This document shows, one piece after another, positions 59,991 through 64,000 of a stretch of 64,000 nt of DNA. Source of the DNA: Yoonia vestfoldensis SKA53 (GTDB taxonomy: Bacteria > Pseudomonadota > Alphaproteobacteria > Rhodobacterales > Rhodobacteraceae); NCBI RefSeq assembly GCF_000152785.1, contig NZ_CH672414.1, positions 41,332 to 105,331 on the forward strand. Reading direction: 5' to 3'. A program made the position numbers and the translations under genes. Every line of letters starts with the position of its first letter. The stretch's first letter is position 1. The notes under the pieces were generated by a model. The model saw nothing but the letters and a program-made list of their open reading frames with translations. It made no database searches and was not told where the DNA came from.

Positions 59991-62071
59991 AGGCTTTCTC
60001 CTTGCAGCACCCAGATCCGGTCGGGGAACGACCATGGCAATGTCACGCCGTGCTGCATCAGATAGGTGCCCGATGCAACCAGCGACCCCGATTTGAGCAG
60101 CGGCGCACCGCGTGACAGGCCGGGGGCCTCGTCTCGATTGACCAGCGTGACGCGGTAACGCGCTTGCCCGTCCAGTCCGGTCAGCCGCAAGGGGCGCGGC
60201 ACGATCTGCGTACTGGTTGCGGCCTTGCCTGCAAAAACCACGAAACGGGCCTTGTCGCGCGCCAGTTGCTGTTCGGCGATCACGGCGGGATCGGCGCTGT
60301 CCAGCCGCAGGATATCGGCGCTGTGCAGCCAGTGGCGGTTTTGCTTCCACCAACCTGTGACCTTGCTCAGAACAGCGGCTTCATGGTCGGTCAATTCGCG
60401 GGGGTCCATCTCGAACCCCATATGGCGCTGGGCGGCGACCCATGCGCGCAAGGACATGTCCAGCGTGCGCCCCGAGGTGTGGCAGATGCGCGGGCCGACA
60501 TGGCTGCCGGTCACGGCCATCGGCAAGAACAGGGCGGCGTCATGCTGGATGCGCAGCCGTTCCAGTGCGTCGTTGCTGTCGGATAGCCAGACCCGCTGCG
60601 TGCGTTGCAGGATTCCGAAATCGATCCGCCCGCCGCCCGAGGCGCAGGATTCAATCTCGACGGCTGGGAAATCTACGCGCAGCCGGTCGAGCAGCGCATA
60701 GGTCCCACGGGTCTGGGCGGCATCGGGCATCGGCAGCACGCGGTTGTGGTCCCATTTGATGTAATCAATCGGATGATCGGTCAGGATCGCGGCGATCCGG
60801 CCATACAGATATTCGCGCACCGCAGGCAGCGCCATGTTCAGCACGAGTTGCTGGCGCCCACGGGTCTGGTCGGCACGGCCAAGCACCCAACCCGGATGCG
60901 TGCGGTATGTGTCGCTGTCCTCGTTGATCATCTCGGGTTCGAACCACAGGCCAAAGGTCATGCCCAGCCCGTGGATATGGGCGATCAATGGCTGCAGTCC
61001 TTGGGGATATTTGCGCGCATCCACAATCCAGTCCGACAGGCTGGTCGTGTCGTCGTCGCGCCGCCCGAACCAGCCGTCATCCAGCACGAACCGTTCCGCG
61101 CCAAGCGCGGCAGCACGGGTGGCGATGTCTTTCAGGACAGGCAGTTTATGGTCGAAATAGACCGCTTCCCAGCAATTGTAATGCACAGGGCGCGGGGTAT
61201 CGGGCTTGGGCCATGTCACGATCCGGTCGCGCAAATGGCGCTGGAATGCCACAGCGCAGCCGTTCAACCCGCTGTCGGAATAGTTAATATACAAAGGCGC
61301 GGTGCTGAAATGTGTCGCCGCTTGCGTGTCCGACCCTGCGGCATGGCCCCACTGGATTTGTCGGCGGCCATCGGCCAGTTCCTCGGCGATCATGCGATGC
61401 CCGCCGGACCAGCCATAGTGAAAGGCGTAAGCCTCGCCTTGGGTATTCGTCGCCCCGTGGCATGGCACGATCAGGCCGGGGAAATGCTCATGCCCGCTGC
61501 GGCCTGTGCGGCTTTCGCGTAGCCGGATGCCCGCTGACCATGGCGTGTGCGCCAGCTGGAATTCACCGCACCAACGGCCCGAGATGTCGATCATCGTCTC
61601 GCTGTGTTGCGGGGCGGGCAGGACGGGTGCTGCAAGCCAGTCCAGATATACCGGATATTCCGCGTTCAGCGCCGTCTGGCAGGTGATGATATGGGTTTCA
61701 GGGTCGGACAGAAACGTGCAGATCAGGTCCAGCCCGTTGTCTGCATCGCGGTAGGTCAGGCGCAGGTCGGTGGCGGTTTGCACCGCATCCACAAGGCTGA
61801 ACATCGCCAGCACAGGCGCGCCGCCCGCATCGCGCAGGATCAGCCCGGGCTGGCCGGGGAAGCTGCGGCTTGCCTCGGGACACAGTGACAGATCGGGGTT
61901 TTCGTCGAGCATCCCGCCCGTGATGTCGATGGCATGGGCGGCATGTAGCATGGCAAGGTCTTCGTCAGCGGGCAGTGGCGCGCCCCAATAAACGACCTGC
62001 GGCAGGCGGGTATTGCGGGCCGCCAGCACAAGTGTCTGGCGTCCAGTGTCGATCCGGTAGGTATGTGTCAT
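59987..62071 (-). CDS. GH36 alpha-galactosidase
   Basis: The 694-residue enzyme has an N-terminal beta-sandwich, then the barrel with ERFVLDDGWFGRRDDDTTSL, the nucleophile aspartate in IDYIKWDHNRVLPMPDA near 450, CASGGGRIDFGILQRT, and the acid/base aspartate in VWLSDSNDALERLRIQ near 515. It frees galactose from alpha-galactosides such as melibiose or raffinose type sugars. It has no signal peptide and follows the ABC permeases, so its substrates are imported intact. Confidence 0.92.
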   Translation of the reverse strand: MTHTYRIDTGRQTLVLAARNTRLPQVVYWGAPLPADEDLAMLHAAHAIDITGGMLDENPDLSLCPEASRSFPGQPGLILRDAGGAPVLAMFSLVDAVQTATDLRLTYRDADNGLDLICTFLSDPETHIITCQTALNAEYPVYLDWLAAPVLPAPQHSETMIDISGRWCGEFQLAHTPWSAGIRLRESRTGRSGHEHFPGLIVPCHGATNTQGEAYAFHYGWSGGHRMIAEELADGRRQIQWGHAAGSDTQAATHFSTAPLYINYSDSGLNGCAVAFQRHLRDRIVTWPKPDTPRPVHYNCWEAVYFDHKLPVLKDIATRAAALGAERFVLDDGWFGRRDDDTTSLSDWIVDARKYPQGLQPLIAHIHGLGMTFGLWFEPEMINEDSDTYRTHPGWVLGRADQTRGRQQLVLNMALPAVREYLYGRIAAILTDHPIDYIKWDHNRVLPMPDAAQTRGTYALLDRLRVDFPAVEIESCASGGGRIDFGILQRTQRVWLSDSNDALERLRIQHDAALFLPMAVTGSHVGPRICHTSGRTLDMSLRAWVAAQRHMGFEMDPRELTDHEAAVLSKVTGWWKQNRHWLHSADILRLDSADPAVIAEQQLARDKARFVVFAGKAATSTQIVPRPLRLTGLDGQARYRVTLVNRDEAPGLSRGAPLLKSGSLVASGTYLMQHGVTLPWSFPDRIWVLQGESL

Positions 62072-62078
62072 GGTCTTC

Positions 62079-62927
62079 TTACTTTACAGCCCCCAGCGTG
62101 AGGCCCGCGATAAAGTGTTTCTGCATCAGAAAAAACATCAAGACTGGTGGCAGGGCGGCCACGATGGAACCTGCGCTCATCAGATGATAGGCCGCGCGAT
62201 ATTGCGCGTTGAAACTGGTGATCCCTGCGGTGACAGGCTGGCTTTCGGGGCCTTGGGTCAGCACGACGGCCCAGAAATAATCGTTCCAGATGAAGGTGAA
62301 GATCAGCACCGCCATCGCCGCGATCGCGGGTTTCATCAGCGGCAGGACGACATACCAGAAGATGCGCCATTCGGCGACGCCCTCCACGCGGGCAGCCTCG
62401 ATCAGCGCAAAGGGCAGGGCGCGGATGAAATTGCGCATGAACAGCGTGGCAAAACCTGTCTGGAACGCGATGTGGAACAGCACCAGACCGGTTTTGGTGT
62501 TATAAAGGCCCATATCCACCGTCAGGTCGCGCACCGGCACCATCAGGATTTGGAAGGGCACGAAATTGCCCGCGATGAACATGAAAAAGATCAGCAGATT
62601 GCCCTTGAACTTGTACACGCCCAGCGCAAACCCTGTCATGCAGGCCAAAGCAACGGTGCCGATCACCGTGGGGACCGTGATCATCACGGAATTGAGCAGG
62701 TAGCGCGGCATCGCGCTTTCGAAAAATACCAGCCCGTAATTGGTGAAACCTTCAAAAGACGACGGCCAGCCCCAGTAATTGCCGGATGTGAAATCGACAT
62801 CGGGCTTGATCGAAAAGATCATCACTGCGATCAGCGGCAAAAGCCACAAGATCAGCGCGACAGGCAAAAACGCCTGATAGCTGAGGCGCACCGTGGGGGA
62901 TGATTTCTGGACCGGTGTCGGAAACAT
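62079..62927 (-). CDS. Carbohydrate ABC transporter permease (MalG type)
   Basis: The 282-residue permease has six predicted membrane helices and the EAA loop EAARVEGVAEWRIFWYVVLP near residue 195, which contacts the ATPase. The C-terminal GLTLGAVK is typical of MalG-like subunits. It pairs with the permease upstream. No ATPase or binding-protein gene is in the window; these are expected just beyond 64,000 or elsewhere. Confidence 0.92.
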   Translation of the reverse strand: MFPTPVQKSSPTVRLSYQAFLPVALILWLLPLIAVMIFSIKPDVDFTSGNYWGWPSSFEGFTNYGLVFFESAMPRYLLNSVMITVPTVIGTVALACMTGFALGVYKFKGNLLIFFMFIAGNFVPFQILMVPVRDLTVDMGLYNTKTGLVLFHIAFQTGFATLFMRNFIRALPFALIEAARVEGVAEWRIFWYVVLPLMKPAIAAMAVLIFTFIWNDYFWAVVLTQGPESQPVTAGITSFNAQYRAAYHLMSAGSIVAALPPVLMFFLMQKHFIAGLTLGAVK

Positions 62928-63026
62928 ATCAGCGCCTCGCCGTCCCGGGCTTGACCCGGGACCTGGTGAACGGTGTCGGCGTGAGGTCCCGGATCAGGTC
63001 CGGGACGGGGGGCTGTGGGGATGTCA
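62928..63026. repeat. Palindromic intergenic repeat (REP-like)
   Basis: The 99 bases between the two permease genes carry GTCCCGGGCTTGACCCGGGAC (62,942-62,962), a perfect dyad around TTGA, and a second arm GGTCCCGGATCAGGTCCGGGAC. Such units are scattered in Rhodobacterales genomes. Here it may tune the ratio of the two permease messages. Confidence 0.7.
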
Positions 63027-63983
63027 TCAGCGTGCCTCTTTTTCGTCTTGGTACATCGTCCACAAAAAGTAGGAGATGAAGACCAGCATGATCAGGAACA
63101 GCACCACCGCCACGGCAGCGGCATAGCCATATTGCAGCCCGCGTTCGGACAGGGATTTTTCGAAAACATAGAATGACAACACGCGGGTGGACCCGAACGG
63201 GCCACCGCCGGTCATGATCGACACCAGATCGAAACTGCGCAAAGCGCCGATGATCGTGACGACAAAGGCGATAAAGGTCGCAGGTTTCAGCTGCGGCAGG
63301 ATCACATGCCACAGCATCTTGCGGCCCTTGGCGCCGTCCAGGCGGGCGGCCTCGACCTGTTCGGGGTCCACCGCGTTCAGGCCGGTCAGATACAGGATCA
63401 TGCAATAGGCCGTCTGCGGCCAGAGACCCGCCACGATGATCCCGTAGGTCGCCGTATTCGGATTGCCCAGCACGCCGCCGCTGATTTCAAACCCGAACCA
63501 GCCGGTCACGATCGTGAACAGCCCGTTATTGGGCAGATAGAACCACGAAAACACCAGACCGACGACAACCTGACTGATGACAAAAGGGAAAAAGAACAGG
63601 GATTTATACAGCCTTATACCGCGCACATTCTGGTTCAGGAATAGCGCGATAAACAGCCCCAGCGGGATTGCCAGCAAATACAGCACCAGCCAGCGCAGGT
63701 TGTTCCACAGCGAGATCTGAAAATTCCGGTCGGCGCGTTCGCCGTTCAAACCGAACAGCTTGTTATAGTTTTCCAGCCCGACATAGGTGCCGTTGGTGTC
63801 GATATCGCCCAGGCCGTTCCAGTCGTACAGCGACATGCCGAAACTTTGCCAGATCGGTGCGATGACATAGACAACAAAAAACAGCACGCCAGGCGCAAGA
63901 AACAGCCACGGCGTGATCGCGATTTCGTTGCGCTTGTACCAGCCGCGCGGGGGCTGGCGGTCGCTGTCAGCGGAAATACTCAT
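63027..63983 (-). CDS. Carbohydrate ABC transporter permease (MalF type)
   Basis: The 318-residue permease has an N-terminal cytoplasmic segment, six membrane helices and the EAA loop EAARLDGAKGRKMLWHVILP near residue 215. It is the first gene of the galactoside operon visible in the window; the upstream gene, probably the sugar-binding protein, lies beyond the right edge. Confidence 0.92.
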   Translation of the reverse strand: MSISADSDRQPPRGWYKRNEIAITPWLFLAPGVLFFVVYVIAPIWQSFGMSLYDWNGLGDIDTNGTYVGLENYNKLFGLNGERADRNFQISLWNNLRWLVLYLLAIPLGLFIALFLNQNVRGIRLYKSLFFFPFVISQVVVGLVFSWFYLPNNGLFTIVTGWFGFEISGGVLGNPNTATYGIIVAGLWPQTAYCMILYLTGLNAVDPEQVEAARLDGAKGRKMLWHVILPQLKPATFIAFVVTIIGALRSFDLVSIMTGGGPFGSTRVLSFYVFEKSLSERGLQYGYAAAVAVVLFLIMLVFISYFLWTMYQDEKEAR

Positions 63984-64000
63984 GCGCCGGCCTGTCTGTT

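Noticed and set aside
59991..60353. N-terminal extension of the SDR gene
   Set aside because: The extension overlaps the alpha-galactosidase gene in another frame; the GTG at 59,990 with a GGAG site gives a normal SDR N-terminus.

Overview
The window comes from an alphaproteobacterium of the Rhodobacteraceae (Roseobacter group). This follows from the protein styles in the chromosomal half, the rpmH-rnpA-yidD gene order, the selenide dikinase fused to an NADH-dehydrogenase-like domain, and a Rhodobacterales-type palindromic repeat near 62.9 kb. I cannot fix the genus.

Bases 1-34,490 are an accessory island that ends at the 3' end of a tRNA-Arg(ACG) gene (34,491-34,567, minus). Bases 34,628-64,000 are ordinary chromosome.

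The island is built from one repeating plan. Each unit has a beta-roll (S-layer/RTX-like) gene segment, a SapC-family gene, two tiny DUF6447-type genes and a small signal-peptide gene. Two of the four cassettes are then followed, in the same order, by a 1.4-1.6 kb field of heptamer repeats (GGACCAA-like), an HGGxSTG gene, an iteron origin-like tract, a satellite-type replication operon read the other way (AlpA, primase-polymerase, helicase/ATPase), a toxin-antitoxin pair, a tyrosine integrase and an XRE regulator. Element A spans from before base 1 to about 9.43 kb on the plus strand. Element B spans about 32.0 kb down to 19.06 kb on the minus strand with the same gene order, but with a non-homologous helicase, iteron set and toxin. 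Beyond the integrase/regulator end of each element lies another beta-roll cassette that has lost its 5' end. In all three such cases (9.43, 19.06 and 32.01 kb) the open frame starts just after an in-frame TGA, at a conserved motif, with no start codon or ribosome binding site. Remnants of further elements (integrase 2; integrase 4 with a broken regulator, a vapC fragment and an HGGxSTG gene) complete the array.

My reading, which is inference, is that these are phage-satellite-like integrative elements whose attachment site lies inside an S-layer-type gene. Each would bring a replacement 3' half plus sapC module and displace the previous one into a silent, start-less cassette. The expressed gene should lie just left of base 1, since the first 65 bases are its C-terminus. 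Inverted repeats of about 3.5 kb (cassette 1 to HGGxSTG-A against cassette 4 to HGGxSTG-B) and two near-identical inverted integrase genes would also allow large inversions. The layout recalls the promoterless sapA cassettes of Campylobacter fetus, but with integrases and replication modules.

The chromosome half holds a sensor kinase and a MerA-like flavoprotein; rpmH-rnpA-yidD; ttcA; a ROK kinase with nagA; lolA, a transglycosylase, hspQ, yaaA and a thiolase; an ABC transporter/lipocalin operon; a PNPOx-like gene; selD fusion and mnmH (selenouridine tRNA modification); and a minus-strand operon for galactosides. That operon encodes ABC permeases, GH36 and GH42 galactosidases, aldose epimerase, a galactose-dehydrogenase-like SDR, lactonase, KDGal kinase and KDPGal aldolase, that is, the De Ley-Doudoroff route without its dehydratase in view.
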